From NCBI RefSeq assembly GCF_018417595.1, contig NZ_CP070982.1, positions 5,755,001 through 5,819,000 of the forward strand: a DNA stretch of 64,000 bases, given 5' to 3'. Origin of the DNA: Pseudomonas entomophila. Lineage in GTDB: Bacteria > Pseudomonadota > Gammaproteobacteria > Pseudomonadales > Pseudomonadaceae. The notes under the pieces are model-generated. The model did not search any database, was not told the origin of the DNA, and saw nothing but the letters and a program-made list of their open reading frames with translations. The translations under genes were made by a program, and so were the position numbers. Below are positions 44,412-53,796 of this stretch, in pieces (the first letter of the stretch is position 1; every line of letters starts with the position of its first letter).

Positions 44412-45428
44412 ATGACCCTGTCCCGCACCCTGACCGCCGGCCTGCTGACCCTGGCCGTGAACAGTGCCTTCGCCGCCGGCAGCCCCGGCGTCGAATCCAC
44501 CACCCAAGGTTTCCTCGATGCCCTCGCCGCTGGCGGTGGCAAGCCACTGGAAACCCTGGCACCTAAAGATGCCCGCGCCGTACTGAGCGGCGCACAGGCT
44601 GGGGTGAAGGTCGACCTGTCGGGAATCCGCGTCGAACGCCGGACCATCCAGGCCGACGGCCAGCCGCTGGCGATCCGCGTGGTACGCCCCGAAGGTGCCA
44701 AGGGTGAGCTGCCGGTGTTCATGTTCTTCCACGGCGGCGGCTGGGTGCTGGGCGACTACCCCACTCACGAGCGATTGATTCGAGACCTGGTGGTGGGCTC
44801 CGGTGCGGCGGCGGTGTACGTCGACTACACACCGTCCCCCGAAGCGAAGTTCCCAACGGCGATCAACCAGGCCTACGCCGCCACCCGCTGGGTGGCCGAG
44901 CATGGCAAGGAAATCGGCGTGGACGGCAGTCGCCTGGCGGTAGCCGGCAACAGTGTCGGCGGCAACATGGCCGCGGTGGTGGCGATCAAGGCCAAGGAGG
45001 CCGGCACGCCGAAGCTACGCTTCCAGGCGCTGCTGTGGCCGGTGACCGACGCCAACTTCAACAACGCGTCATACAACCAGTTCGCCGAGGGCCACTTCCT
45101 GACCCGCAGCATGATGCAGTGGTTCTGGAACAGCTACACCACCGACCCGCGTCAGCGCGACGACATCCACGCCTCGCCGTTGCGCGCCAGCCTCGAACAG
45201 TTGAAAGGCTTGCCACCAGCATTGGTGCAGACCGCCGAGATGGATGTGCTGCGTGACGAAGGCGAAGCCTACGCCCGTAAACTGGATGCGGCCGGGGTAC
45301 CGGTGACCGCCGTGCGCTACAACGGCATGATCCATGACTACGGCCTGCTCAACGTGCTGAGCACGGTGCCCAGCGTGCGCAGCGCCATGGACCAGGCGGC
45401 GCAGGCGTTGAAGCAACACCTGCAATAA
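44412..45428 (+). CDS. Exported alpha/beta hydrolase (hormone-sensitive-lipase family esterase)
   Basis: A 338-residue protein with a signal peptide ending near AFA (residues 18-21). The HSL-family oxyanion motif FFHGGGWVLGDY is near residue 105, the nucleophile elbow GNSVGGNMA near 180, the acid in ETAEMDVLRDEGEAYA and the His in MIHDYGLL. It probably hydrolyses short-chain esters in the periplasm. AAGGAGCCCGAAC precedes the ATG. It follows the DUF2790 gene, and a REP palindrome follows it. Confidence 0.88.
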   Translation: MTLSRTLTAGLLTLAVNSAFAAGSPGVESTTQGFLDALAAGGGKPLETLAPKDARAVLSGAQAGVKVDLSGIRVERRTIQADGQPLAIRVVRPEGAKGELPVFMFFHGGGWVLGDYPTHERLIRDLVVGSGAAAVYVDYTPSPEAKFPTAINQAYAATRWVAEHGKEIGVDGSRLAVAGNSVGGNMAAVVAIKAKEAGTPKLRFQALLWPVTDANFNNASYNQFAEGHFLTRSMMQWFWNSYTTDPRQRDDIHASPLRASLEQLKGLPPALVQTAEMDVLRDEGEAYARKLDAAGVPVTAVRYNGMIHDYGLLNVLSTVPSVRSAMDQAAQALKQHLQ

Positions 45429-45446
45429 GCGGTCGCTGGTCGGTCG

Positions 45447-45515
45447 CATTCGCGGGCAAGCCCGCTCCCACAGAGATTGATGTTGACCCTGTGGGAGGGG
45501 GCTTGCCCGCGAATG
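45447..45515. repeat. REP-type palindrome between esterase and kefB
   Basis: CATTCGCGGGCAAGCCCGCT at the left is mirrored by GGGGGCTTGCCCGCGAATG at the right. This is the second P. putida palindrome type (GCGGGCAAGCCCGCTCCCACAG). Confidence 0.8.
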
Positions 45516-45665
45516 GCCTCTGTAAGGTTTCACTTTTAGAACGCTGCTTCCTGGAAGCCCAGGATTGTCCCGTTTGCCTCCCCAGCCGAAAATGCCCGTC
45601 TCTTTCATCGATGGCATAAGCTGTTGCATCAAGCGCTGCCTCACGCAGTTCAAGGAGTCCGAGCA

Positions 45666-47453
45666 ATGCCACACGAAGGCAGCCTTCTACAGACCGCAGT
45701 GATCTTCCTGCTCGCCGCCGTCGTCGCCGTCCCCCTCGCCAAACGTCTGCAACTGGGTGCCGTGATCGGCTACCTGCTGGCCGGCGTGGCCATCGGCCCG
45801 CAGGCCTTGGGCCTGATCCGCGATACCGAAAGCGTTGCGCACATCTCCGAGCTGGGCGTGGTATTGCTGCTGTTCATCATTGGCCTTGAGCTGTCGCCGC
45901 GGCGCCTGTGGCTGATGCGCAAGGCGGTGTTCGGTGTCGGCACCGCGCAAGTGCTGCTGACGGGCGCGGTGATCGGCGCCATCGCCCTGTTCGGTTTCAG
46001 CCAGACACTGCCGGCCGCCTTGGTGTTGGGCCTGGGCCTGGCGCTGTCGTCCACCGCGCTGGGCTTGCAGAGCCTGGCCGAGACCAAGCAGCTCAACGCA
46101 CCCCATGGCCGCCTGGCGTTCGCCATCCTGCTGTTCCAGGACATCGCCGCCATCCCGCTGATCGCCCTGGTACCGCTGCTGGCCGCCAGCGGCCCGGACA
46201 CCAGCCAAGGCGACAGCCTCGAACACGGGCTGAAGGTGTTCGCCAGCATCGCCGTGGTCGTCGTCGGCGGTCGCTACCTGTTGCGCCCACTGTTTCGCAC
46301 CGTGGCCCGCACCGGCCTGCCGGAGGTGTCCACCGCCACCGCGCTGCTGGTGGTGATCGGCACCGCCTGGCTGATGGAGGAAGCCGGGGTTTCCATGGCC
46401 CTGGGCGCGTTCCTCGCCGGCCTCTTGCTGGCCGACTCGGAATACCGCCATGAACTGGAAGCGCAGATCGAGCCGTTCAAGGGCCTGCTGCTGGGGCTGT
46501 TCTTCATCAGTGTCGGCATGGGTGCCAACCTGCGCCTGCTGCTGGAGATGCCGCTGGTACTGCTGGGCCTGACGCTGCTGCTGATCGCCGTGAAGCTGGT
46601 GCTGCTGATCGGCGTCGGCCGCCTGGCGGGCGGGCTCAACAGCGCCAGCGCCCTGCGCCTGGGCATGGTGCTGGCGGCCGGTGGCGAGTTCGCTTTCGTG
46701 GTGTTCAAGCTGGGCAAGGACCAGGGGCTGTTCGATACCCAGACCTACGACCTGCTGCTGATGACCATCACCCTGTCGATGGCCATCACCCCGTTGCTGA
46801 TGCTCGGTTGCGCCCGCGCCCTCAAGCGCCCGCAACCGCCCCGCGAAGTACCCGAGCAGTACAAGAGCATCGACGCCGGCACCCCGCGCGTTGTAATCGT
46901 CGGCATGGGTCGTATGGGGCAGATCGTCGCGCGTATCTTGCGGGCGCAGAAGGTGCCGTTCATTGCCCTGGAAACCTCGGTGGACACCATCGAGATGACC
47001 CGCATGTTCGAGCAGGTGCCGGTGTTCTACGGCGACCCGTCGCGCTCCGAAGTGCTGCATGCGGCGAAGGTCGGCGAGGCCGAGTACGTGATCATCACCA
47101 TCGACGACCCGGAGGCCGCCACCCGCACCGCCGAGCGGGTCAAGCGACTGTACCCGCACCTGAAGGTGATCGCCCGGGCGCGCAACCGCCAGCATGTGCA
47201 CAAGTTGATGGACGTGGGCGCCGAGCCGATCCGCGAGACGTTCCATTCCAGCCTGGAGATGAGCCGGCGCACGTTGATCGGGCTGGGGTTGTCGGAAGAA
47301 CAGGCGGCGTTCCGGATCGAGCGGTTCGCCGAGCATGACGAGCAGGTGCTGGAAGCCCAGGGCCTGGTGCGTGACGACCGGGCCAAGGTGATGCAGACGG
47401 CCAAAGAGGCGCGGGTGGAGCTGGAGCGGTTGTTCGAGTCGGATGCGGATTGA
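45666..47453 (+). CDS. KefB/KefC-type monovalent cation:proton antiporter (CPA2)
   Basis: A 595-residue inner-membrane protein. About 12 membrane helices occupy residues 5-380 with CPA2 signatures (LELSPRRLWLMRKAVFG, FQDIAAIPLIAL, GAFLAGLLLADSEYRHELEAQIEPFKGLLLGLFFISVGM). A cytosolic RCK/TrkA-N domain from about 410 has VVIVGMGRMGQIVARIL and FYGDPSRSEVLHAA. It resembles glutathione-gated potassium efflux systems KefB/C. No adjacent KefF/G ancillary gene is present. Confidence 0.88.
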   Translation: MPHEGSLLQTAVIFLLAAVVAVPLAKRLQLGAVIGYLLAGVAIGPQALGLIRDTESVAHISELGVVLLLFIIGLELSPRRLWLMRKAVFGVGTAQVLLTGAVIGAIALFGFSQTLPAALVLGLGLALSSTALGLQSLAETKQLNAPHGRLAFAILLFQDIAAIPLIALVPLLAASGPDTSQGDSLEHGLKVFASIAVVVVGGRYLLRPLFRTVARTGLPEVSTATALLVVIGTAWLMEEAGVSMALGAFLAGLLLADSEYRHELEAQIEPFKGLLLGLFFISVGMGANLRLLLEMPLVLLGLTLLLIAVKLVLLIGVGRLAGGLNSASALRLGMVLAAGGEFAFVVFKLGKDQGLFDTQTYDLLLMTITLSMAITPLLMLGCARALKRPQPPREVPEQYKSIDAGTPRVVIVGMGRMGQIVARILRAQKVPFIALETSVDTIEMTRMFEQVPVFYGDPSRSEVLHAAKVGEAEYVIITIDDPEAATRTAERVKRLYPHLKVIARARNRQHVHKLMDVGAEPIRETFHSSLEMSRRTLIGLGLSEEQAAFRIERFAEHDEQVLEAQGLVRDDRAKVMQTAKEARVELERLFESDAD

Positions 47454-47491
47454 GGCTTCATGGTGCATGCCTTGAGGGTTAGGGAGCCTAT

Positions 47492-47745
47492 GAGATCGAG
47501 CGCCGCCCGCGCGGCGCATCGCGGCTAAAGCCGCTCCTACACTTGTTGCAACGTACCGCACCTGTAAGGCCATGGTTGCCAGCCTTGGCGCATGGCGTGA
47601 GTCTGGCGGGGCGGCGGCAGCGCCAGCCGAAAAACCGCGCCGTGCCCACAAGGCGAACAACCATGGCCTATCGGTCATGGCCACGTTGCAACAAATGTAG
47701 GAGCGGATTCATCCGCGATGCGCCGCGCGGGCGGCGCTCGATCTC
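47492..47745. repeat. Long inverted repeat (50-bp arms) built on REP sequences
   Basis: Arms 47492-47541 and 47696-47745 are reverse complements except for about three positions near the REP core. They begin GAGATCGAGCGCCGCCCGCG and end at GCTCCTACA. The 154-bp centre has no gene. It is much longer than an ordinary REPIN. Confidence 0.8.
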
Positions 47746-48114
47746 GTAGGCGCCATAACCCTCTAGGCATGCGCCCGGCAGCCACTACTCAAATTTCAAC
47801 CGCACCAGACAGACCTCACAGCCACTGAGGACTTTTCCCACTGGGCAACCTACACCCCAGGAAATACCCTACGAAACCTGTCGATTCCCGTCTGATTGTC
47901 CGGGGAAATCATGCCCTCTAGGATCTCCCGGTCGCTGTCGGTTCAGCGATCGGACGTGGAAATCCGGTTAGGGTTATTGCCTTCAATGGCAGTTGTGCGC
48001 GGGAGGCCACCTGGCCTGCCGGGTTGACCTCTAACCGGTTTCCACCCCGCGTACGACTGCCACCCTCTGCGTGGAAACGGACGGTTGCGGTTCAACCCTT
48101 AGAGGATCACTGCA
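47746..48114. other. Leader region of the DUF6124 gene with inverted repeats
   Basis: No protein gene. GGAAATCCGGTTAGGG (about 47959) is mirrored by CTCTAACCGGTTTCC (about 48030). GTGGAAAC elements recur before the ATG. Likely an extended structured 5' region or regulatory site. Confidence 0.4.
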
Positions 48115-48408
48115 ATGAAAAAGATCGTCCCCGACCCACCCCTCCCCGACACCCGCCACCACCCCTTCGGCAGATGCGACGCCGGCCACCCACCGCTGTT
48201 CGCGGTCAACCCGAACATCAACGCCCACGACGCCCTGGTGCATGTCGCCGAATACCTGCGCAGCGCCTACAACGTTGGCTACAAAGCCCTCGACCATATG
48301 GACGACACGGGCAAGAGCCTGTTGTGGGCCAACCTGCATGCGGTCGAGATGGCCGAAGGGCTGACAGAGGCGATGCTGGAGGGGATCGAGTCCAATGGCG
48401 TGAAATGA
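48115..48408 (+). CDS. DUF6124 (DUF3077-like) small protein
   Basis: A 97-residue protein with the pseudomonad pattern FAVNPNINAHDALVHVAEYLRSAYNVGYKALDH, and a second helix SLLWANLHAVEMAEGLTEAMLEG. P. putida genomes carry several paralogues; function is unknown. Ribosome site AGAGGATCACTGCA precedes the ATG. It ends before a strong bidirectional terminator. Confidence 0.75.
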   Translation: MKKIVPDPPLPDTRHHPFGRCDAGHPPLFAVNPNINAHDALVHVAEYLRSAYNVGYKALDHMDDTGKSLLWANLHAVEMAEGLTEAMLEGIESNGVK

Positions 48409-48458
48409 GGGCTTGAGCGGGTTCGCCGGCAAGCCGGCGCCTACGGGCCAACGACAAA

Positions 48459-48490
48459 AAAGGCCGGCCCCTCGACAGGGGCCGGCCTTT
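48459..48490. terminator. Bidirectional intrinsic terminator
   Basis: A perfect 14-bp stem AAAGGCCGGCCCCT / AGGGGCCGGCCTTT with loop CGAC. It lies between the convergent DUF6124 and isochorismatase-like genes. Confidence 0.85.
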
Positions 48491-48506
48491 GGCGTTTCAG
48501 CGCAGG

Positions 48507-49136
48507 TTACTTGCCAGCAGTCAGCGCGTTGTAGCTGGTGATCAGGTTGCGGTAGTCGGGAATATGGTTGGAGAACAGTGCCGCCAAACCTTCCACGTCG
48601 TTGCGCCAGTCGCGGTGCAGCTCGCAGGCCACGCCGAACCAGGTCATCAGTTGCGCACCGGCCTGGCTCATGCGGTTGTGCGCGGCGTCGCGGGTCATTT
48701 CATTGAAGGTGCCGGAAGCGTCGGTGACCACGAACACCTCGAACTCCTCTTCCAGGGCCGCCAGTGCCGGGAACGCCACGCACACCTCGGTCACCACGCC
48801 GGCGATGATCAGCTGCTTCTTGCCGGTGGCCTTCACCGCCTTGACGAAGTCTTCGTTGTCCCAGGCGTTGATCTGGCCGGGGCGGGCGATGTACGGGGCA
48901 TCCGGGAACAGTTCTTTCAGTTCCGGCACCAGCGGGCCGTTGGGGCCTTGCTCGAAGCTGGTGGTGAGGATGGTCGGCAGGTTGAAGTACTTGGCCAGGT
49001 CCGCCAGGGCCAGCACGTTGTTCTTGAAACGGTCCGGCTCGATGTCGCGCACCAGCGACAACAGGCCCGCCTGGTGGTCCACCAGCAGTACGGCGGCGTC
49101 GTCTTTGTTCAGGCGGTTGTATTTGAAGTTGTTCAT
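48507..49136 (-). CDS. Isochorismatase-like hydrolase, YcaC family (copy 1)
   Basis: A 209-residue cysteine hydrolase of the YcaC type: catalytic Asp in AAVLLVDHQAGLLSLV, Lys in GKKQLIIAGVVTEVCVAFPALAAL, and Cys in TEVCV. The substrate is unknown; YcaC forms octameric rings. The protein matches copy 2 (53034-53663) except near the first five residues (MNNFKYN versus MSKFTYN). It is divergent from a LysR gene, with a 25-bp palindrome in the shared upstream region, which is also duplicated. Confidence 0.88.
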   Translation of the reverse strand: MNNFKYNRLNKDDAAVLLVDHQAGLLSLVRDIEPDRFKNNVLALADLAKYFNLPTILTTSFEQGPNGPLVPELKELFPDAPYIARPGQINAWDNEDFVKAVKATGKKQLIIAGVVTEVCVAFPALAALEEEFEVFVVTDASGTFNEMTRDAAHNRMSQAGAQLMTWFGVACELHRDWRNDVEGLAALFSNHIPDYRNLITSYNALTAGK

Positions 49137-49241
49137 TACCGATGCTCCTGGGTTTCGATTTTCAGTGGTTGAGGTGTTTCGCGTTGATGAGCAAAGATTA
49201 GATTCGTTACCTTTGAGCCGGTAGACTGTAAAAATTGGCTT

Positions 49242-49266
49242 TAGCGTTCTGTTTTGTGAACGATAG
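49242..49266. promoter_or_regulatory. Palindromic candidate LysR operator, copy 1
   Basis: TAGCGTTCT-N7-TGAACGATAG. The inverted halves sit between the divergent ycaC-like and LysR genes. The same element occurs at 53772-53796 before copy 2. Confidence 0.55.
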
Positions 49267-49329
49267 ATAGTGGATTGCCTTTGCCGGCGAAGAGGCCGGT
49301 ACAGGCAATCCAAAACCCGGAGACCGCCC

Positions 49330-50241
49330 ATGGAAGACCTCAACTCCCTCTACTACTTCACCCAGGTGGTCGAACACGGTGGCTTCGCCCCGGCCGGCCG
49401 GGCGCTGGACATGCCCAAGTCCAAGCTCAGCCGACGCATCGCCGACCTGGAGGAGCGCCTCGGCGTGCGCCTGCTGCACCGCACCAGCCGGCACTGCTCG
49501 CTGACCGAGATCGGCCAGGCCTACTACAACCGCTGCCTGGCCATGCGCGTGGAAGCCGAGGGCGCCGCCGAGATCATCGAGCGCAACCGCAGCGAACCGC
49601 GCGGGCTGGTGCGCGTCAGCTGCCCGACCACCCTGCTCAACTCCTGGGTCGGGCCGATGCTGACCCGCTACATGCTCAAGTACCCGCAGGTTGAGCTGTT
49701 CATCGAGAGTACCAACCGCCGCGTCGACCTGCTGCACGAGGGCTTCGACATTGCGTTGCGGGTGCGCTTCCCGCCGCTGGAGAACACCGACATGGTGATG
49801 AAGGTGCTGAGCAACAGCACCCAGTGCCTGGTCGGCCATCCATCGTTCCTCGAACAGCTGCCGGCAGGTTTCGACCCGCAGCAACTGAGCACGCTGCCCA
49901 GCCTGCATTGGGGCGGCGCCCAGCGCGAATACCAGTGGGAGCTGTTCCAGGGTGAGGACCGGGCGCAGAGCCTGGTGATCCCGCACAAGCCGCGGATGGT
50001 CACCGATGACCTGTTCGCGCTGCGGCATTTCGTGGTGGCGGGCGTGGGGATCGCGCACCTGCCACGGGTGGCGGTGCGTGAGGACCTGGCGGCCGGGCGC
50101 CTGGTGGAGATGCTGCCGGACTGGCAGCCGCGCTGCGGGATCGTGCATGCGATCTTCCCGTCGCGGCGGGGATTGCTGCCGTCGGTGCGGGCGTTGATCG
50201 ATCACCTGGCGGAGGAGTTCGCGGTCAGCGACATGGCTTAG
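49330..50241 (+). CDS. LysR-family transcriptional regulator
   Basis: A 303-residue LysR protein. The N-terminal winged helix is MEDLNSLYYFTQVVEHGGFAPAGRALDMPKSKLSRRIADLEERLGVRLLHRTSR (1-60), and the effector domain runs from 90 to 295. It is divergent from the first ycaC-like gene and probably controls it. Because the same operator-like palindrome precedes the second copy, it may control both. Confidence 0.9.
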   Translation: MEDLNSLYYFTQVVEHGGFAPAGRALDMPKSKLSRRIADLEERLGVRLLHRTSRHCSLTEIGQAYYNRCLAMRVEAEGAAEIIERNRSEPRGLVRVSCPTTLLNSWVGPMLTRYMLKYPQVELFIESTNRRVDLLHEGFDIALRVRFPPLENTDMVMKVLSNSTQCLVGHPSFLEQLPAGFDPQQLSTLPSLHWGGAQREYQWELFQGEDRAQSLVIPHKPRMVTDDLFALRHFVVAGVGIAHLPRVAVREDLAAGRLVEMLPDWQPRCGIVHAIFPSRRGLLPSVRALIDHLAEEFAVSDMA

Positions 50242-50310
50242 CCCGCCCCCACAAAGCCCTGTAGGAGCGGGTTTACCCGCGAAAGGGCCGCAAAGCGGCC
50301 CCCGTTTCAC

Positions 50311-52284
50311 TCAGAACGCAAAGCAGGAACAGCCCAACGCCCCCCAGAACCCCTGGAAGTCGCTCACCGGCACACTGGAGTGCCGTGCCTTCTCATGGCT
50401 GTGCGCATGCACCCCGCAAGGCCCGACACACTGGTGCACCGCCGCGGCCAGCGGCGCGCCGGCCCGCCAGTGCCCCGGCACCTTCACCACCGGCGACCAC
50501 TCTGGCACCACCGGGATCTGCGCCGGCCCCAGCTTCTCGAAGTCGCCGGCGCCATACACCACCTTGCCGTCGACCACGGTCAGCACCGACTCGATCCACT
50601 TGATCGCCTCTTCCTCGACGCTGAAGAAATCCGCCGACAGCGCCGCCAGGTCGGCCAGCTGGCCCACCTTGATCTGCCCTTTCTTGCCCTGCTCGCTGGA
50701 GAACCAGGCGCTGCCGTGGGTGAACAGTTGCAGGGCAACGTCACGGCTCAAGCCACCGTCCGGGTACAGCTCAAGCCCGCCGACGGTCTTGCCGCTGACC
50801 ATCCAGTACAGCGAGGTCCAGGGGTTGTAACTGGACACCCGGGTGGCATCGGTGCCCGCGCCCACCGGCACGCCCTCGGCCAGCATGCGCTTGATCGGCG
50901 GGGTCGCCTCGGCGGCCTTGGCGCCATAGCGCTCGACGAAGTACTCGCCCTGGAACGCCATGCGGTCCTGGATGGCGATGCCGCCGCCCAGCGCCCTCAC
51001 CCGCTCGATGTTCTTCGGCGTGATGGTCTCGCAGTGGTCGAAGAACCACGGCAGGCCATTGAACGGGATATCGCGGTTGACCTTCTCGAACACGTCGAGC
51101 ATGCGCGAGATGGACTCGTCGTAGGTGGCGTGCAGGCGGAACGGCCAGCGCTGCTCGACCAGGTGGCGCACCACCGGTTCCAGCTCCTGCTCCATGGTCT
51201 GCGGCAGGTCCGGACGCGGCTCGAGGAAGTCCTCGAAGTCGGCCGCCGAGAACACCAGCATCTCGCCGGCGCCGTTGTGGCGCAGGAAGTCGCTGCCGTC
51301 GCCCGGCTTGACCTTCTGCGTCCAGTTCTTGAAGTCGGCCAGTTCTTCCTTGGGCTTCTGGGTGAACAGGTTGTAGGCGATGCGTACGGTCAGCTGACCG
51401 TTATCGGCCAGCTCCTGGATCACCTGGTAGTCATCCGGGTAGTTCTGGTAGCCGCCGCCGGCATCGATGGCACTGGTCAGCCCCAGGCGGTTGAGTTCAC
51501 GCATGAACTGGCGGGTGGAATTGACCTGGTACTCCAGCGGCAGCTTCGGGCCCTTGGCCAGGGTGGCGTAGAGGATCGCGGCATTGGGCCGGGCGATGAG
51601 CATGCCGGTGGGGTTGCCGAACTTGTCGCGCTGGATCTCGCCACCGGGTGGGTTGGGCGTGTCCTTGGTGTAGCCGACTGCCCTGAGCGCGGCGCGGTTG
51701 AGCAGCGCGCGGTCGTACAGGTGGAGGATGAACACCGGGGTGTCGGGCGCGGCCTGGTTGATCTCTTCCAGGGTCGGCAGGCGTTTTTCGGCGAACTGGA
51801 ACTCGTTCCAGCCCCCGACCACCCGCACCCACTGCGGGGTCGGCGTGCGGTCGGCCTGGTCCTTGAGCATGCGCATAGCGTCGGCCAGCGATGGCACGCC
51901 TTCCCAGCGCAGCTCCAGGTTGTAGTTCAGGCCGCCGCGGATCAGGTGCAGGTGCGAGTCGTTCAGGCCCGGGATCACCGTGCGCTGCTTGAGGTCGATG
52001 ATCTGCGTGCTGGCGCCTTTATGGGCCATGGCCTCGGCGTCGCTGCCCACGGCGATGAACTTGCCGTCCTTGATGGCGACGGCGGTGGCCTGGGGTTTCT
52101 CGCGGTCGACGGTGTGCAGTCGGCCATTGAACAGGATGAGGTCGGCGGTCATGGGATCTCCTGAAATAGCGGCATGGGCGGAAGAGGTGAACGGCAATGC
52201 GCTCCACAGCGCGCCGGCGGCACCGAGCACGGTGCTGGTGGCGAGGAACTGGCGGCGGCTCGGGTCGGTGGGGTCCTGGCTCAT
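50311..52284 (-). CDS. Tat-exported YtcJ-type amidohydrolase
   Basis: A 657-residue metal-dependent hydrolase. A twin-arginine signal is visible (SRRQFLATSTVLGAAGALWSALPFTSSAHAA, residues 10-40). The amidohydrolase core starts ADLILFNGRLHTVD, with metal ligands in IPGLNDSHLHLI and later FRLHATYDES, WFFDHCET and GAGTDATRV. The C-terminal 45 residues are Cys/His-rich (VHQCVGPCGVHAHSHEKARHSS). The substrate is unknown. It lies downstream of the ABM and ycaC-like genes on the same strand, suggesting a shared unit. Confidence 0.85.
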   Translation of the reverse strand: MSQDPTDPSRRQFLATSTVLGAAGALWSALPFTSSAHAAISGDPMTADLILFNGRLHTVDREKPQATAVAIKDGKFIAVGSDAEAMAHKGASTQIIDLKQRTVIPGLNDSHLHLIRGGLNYNLELRWEGVPSLADAMRMLKDQADRTPTPQWVRVVGGWNEFQFAEKRLPTLEEINQAAPDTPVFILHLYDRALLNRAALRAVGYTKDTPNPPGGEIQRDKFGNPTGMLIARPNAAILYATLAKGPKLPLEYQVNSTRQFMRELNRLGLTSAIDAGGGYQNYPDDYQVIQELADNGQLTVRIAYNLFTQKPKEELADFKNWTQKVKPGDGSDFLRHNGAGEMLVFSAADFEDFLEPRPDLPQTMEQELEPVVRHLVEQRWPFRLHATYDESISRMLDVFEKVNRDIPFNGLPWFFDHCETITPKNIERVRALGGGIAIQDRMAFQGEYFVERYGAKAAEATPPIKRMLAEGVPVGAGTDATRVSSYNPWTSLYWMVSGKTVGGLELYPDGGLSRDVALQLFTHGSAWFSSEQGKKGQIKVGQLADLAALSADFFSVEEEAIKWIESVLTVVDGKVVYGAGDFEKLGPAQIPVVPEWSPVVKVPGHWRAGAPLAAAVHQCVGPCGVHAHSHEKARHSSVPVSDFQGFWGALGCSCFAF

Positions 52285-52348
52285 GGTGCTCTCCGTCCGG
52301 GTGGTTTCGGCAGGCGGTTGAAGGCTAGCAATGGATCGCGGAAGGCGC

Positions 52349-52915
52349 TCAGCGCCGCAGCCAGCCGGCGCAGCGGCGGGTCACCCAGGGCATGATGTAG
52401 AACACCACGGGCAGGATGACGAACAGGTTGCTGATCAAATTGCCGGTGATCGGGCCACCCAGCAGCGGATAGCGGGCAAACAGCGGTGCCAGCAGATGCG
52501 GAATGACCAAGGTCATCGGGCAGATCACCAGGTAGGTCAGCAGGGCCTGCTTCCAGCGCGGCGGTTGCGCGGCGCCCACGCTGGGCGGGGTGAACCAGAA
52601 CTCCGGGTCATCGTGCACCTGGGTCTGGTCGCCGTCTTCCAGCAGTGGCAGCACTTCGCTGATCAACGCCTGGCGCTCGGCGGAGTTGACCCAGGCCTGC
52701 AACAGGCCGGCGTCGGCGAAGCGCACCACGGTGGTGAAGTGGCGACCGCCGTCGTCCGGGCGGATGACATTGACGTCCAGGTGGCCAGGTTGTTGGCGGG
52801 CGGTGGTCACCGCGCGCTTGAGCCAGGTTTCGTAGTGCGCCAGCGCCTGGGCGCGGACCTTGTGCTGGATCACCAGCGTGACGACGTTGCGGTTGCCTTC
52901 GGTTGCAGTGTTCAT
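52349..52915 (-). CDS. Antibiotic-biosynthesis-monooxygenase domain membrane protein
   Basis: A 188-residue protein. Residues 10-95 form an ABM ferredoxin-like domain (VVTLVIQHKVRAQALAHYETWLKRAVTTARQQPGHLDVNVIRP). About two membrane helices follow near 123-145 and 155-178. This ABM-plus-membrane layout is common in proteobacteria; the chemistry is unknown. The start at 52915 fits the domain. It lies between the second ycaC-like gene and the amidohydrolase, same strand. Confidence 0.82.
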   Translation of the reverse strand: MNTATEGNRNVVTLVIQHKVRAQALAHYETWLKRAVTTARQQPGHLDVNVIRPDDGGRHFTTVVRFADAGLLQAWVNSAERQALISEVLPLLEDGDQTQVHDDPEFWFTPPSVGAAQPPRWKQALLTYLVICPMTLVIPHLLAPLFARYPLLGGPITGNLISNLFVILPVVFYIMPWVTRRCAGWLRR

Positions 52916-53033
52916 CGCTGACATTTCCTGGGGATGAGCTGGCCTGCATCCACTGTGCAACGGCAGACGAGCGCTGGATTGGATGGGTGTGCTGCCTTGC
53001 CTGGCACCGCGCGGGTGCCAGGCTGGCGGCGGC

Positions 53034-53663
53034 TTACTTGCCGGCGGTCAGGGCGTTGTAGCTGGTGATCAGGTTGCGGTAGTCGGGGATGTGGTTGGAG
53101 AACAGTGCCGCCAAACCTTCCACGTCGTTGCGCCAGTCGCGGTGCAGCTCACAGGCCACGCCGAACCAGGTCATCAGTTGCGCACCGGCCTGGCTCATGC
53201 GGTTGTGCGCGGCGTCGCGGGTCATTTCATTGAAGGTGCCGGAAGCGTCGGTGACCACGAACACCTCGAACTCCTCTTCCAGGGCCGCCAGCGCCGGGAA
53301 CGCCACGCACACTTCAGTCACCACGCCGGCGATGATCAGCTGCTTCTTGCCGGTGGCCTTCACCGCCTTGACGAAGTCCTCGTTGTCCCAGGCGTTGATC
53401 TGGCCGGGGCGGGCGATGTACGGGGCATCCGGGAACAGTTCTTTCAGCTCCGGCACCAGCGGACCGTTGGGGCCTTGCTCGAAGCTGGTGGTGAGGATGG
53501 TCGGCAGGTTGAAGTACTTGGCCAGGTCCGCCAGGGCCAGCACGTTGTTCTTGAAACGGTCCGGCTCGATGTCGCGCACCAGCGACAACAGGCCCGCCTG
53601 GTGGTCCACCAACAGTACGGCGGCGTCGTCTTTGTTCAGGCGGTTGTAGGTGAATTTGCTCAT
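53034..53663 (-). CDS. Isochorismatase-like hydrolase, YcaC family (copy 2)
   Basis: A 209-residue near-duplicate of the gene at 48507-49136. The catalytic Asp/Lys/Cys regions are the same (LLVDHQAGLL, GKKQLIIAG, VTEVCVAFP), and differences are mostly silent plus the first residues. The upstream region including the GTTTCGCGTTGATG stretch and operator palindrome is duplicated as well, but no LysR gene follows. It heads an apparent ABM-amidohydrolase unit. Confidence 0.88.
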   Translation of the reverse strand: MSKFTYNRLNKDDAAVLLVDHQAGLLSLVRDIEPDRFKNNVLALADLAKYFNLPTILTTSFEQGPNGPLVPELKELFPDAPYIARPGQINAWDNEDFVKAVKATGKKQLIIAGVVTEVCVAFPALAALEEEFEVFVVTDASGTFNEMTRDAAHNRMSQAGAQLMTWFGVACELHRDWRNDVEGLAALFSNHIPDYRNLITSYNALTAGK

Positions 53664-53771
53664 GGTCGTTGCTCCCAAAGGTGTGTGATTGTCGTTGCCA
53701 TCGGTGTTTCGCGTTGATGGACAAAGATTAGAATCATCACCTTTGAGTCGGTAGACGGTGAAAAATGGCCG

Positions 53772-53796
53772 TAGCGTTCTATCTTAAGAACGATAG
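53772..53796. promoter_or_regulatory. Palindromic candidate LysR operator, copy 2
   Basis: TAGCGTTCT-N7-AGAACGATAG, a better palindrome than copy 1 at 49242-49266, at about the same distance from its ycaC-like gene. Confidence 0.55.

Noticed and set aside
45687..47684. A 665-codon frame antisense to the KefB-type gene
   Set aside because: His/Gln-rich shadow frame; the plus strand has clear membrane and RCK signatures.
50380..52164. A 594-codon frame antisense to the amidohydrolase
   Set aside because: No ribosome site or motif; the opposite strand encodes a complete Tat-exported amidohydrolase.
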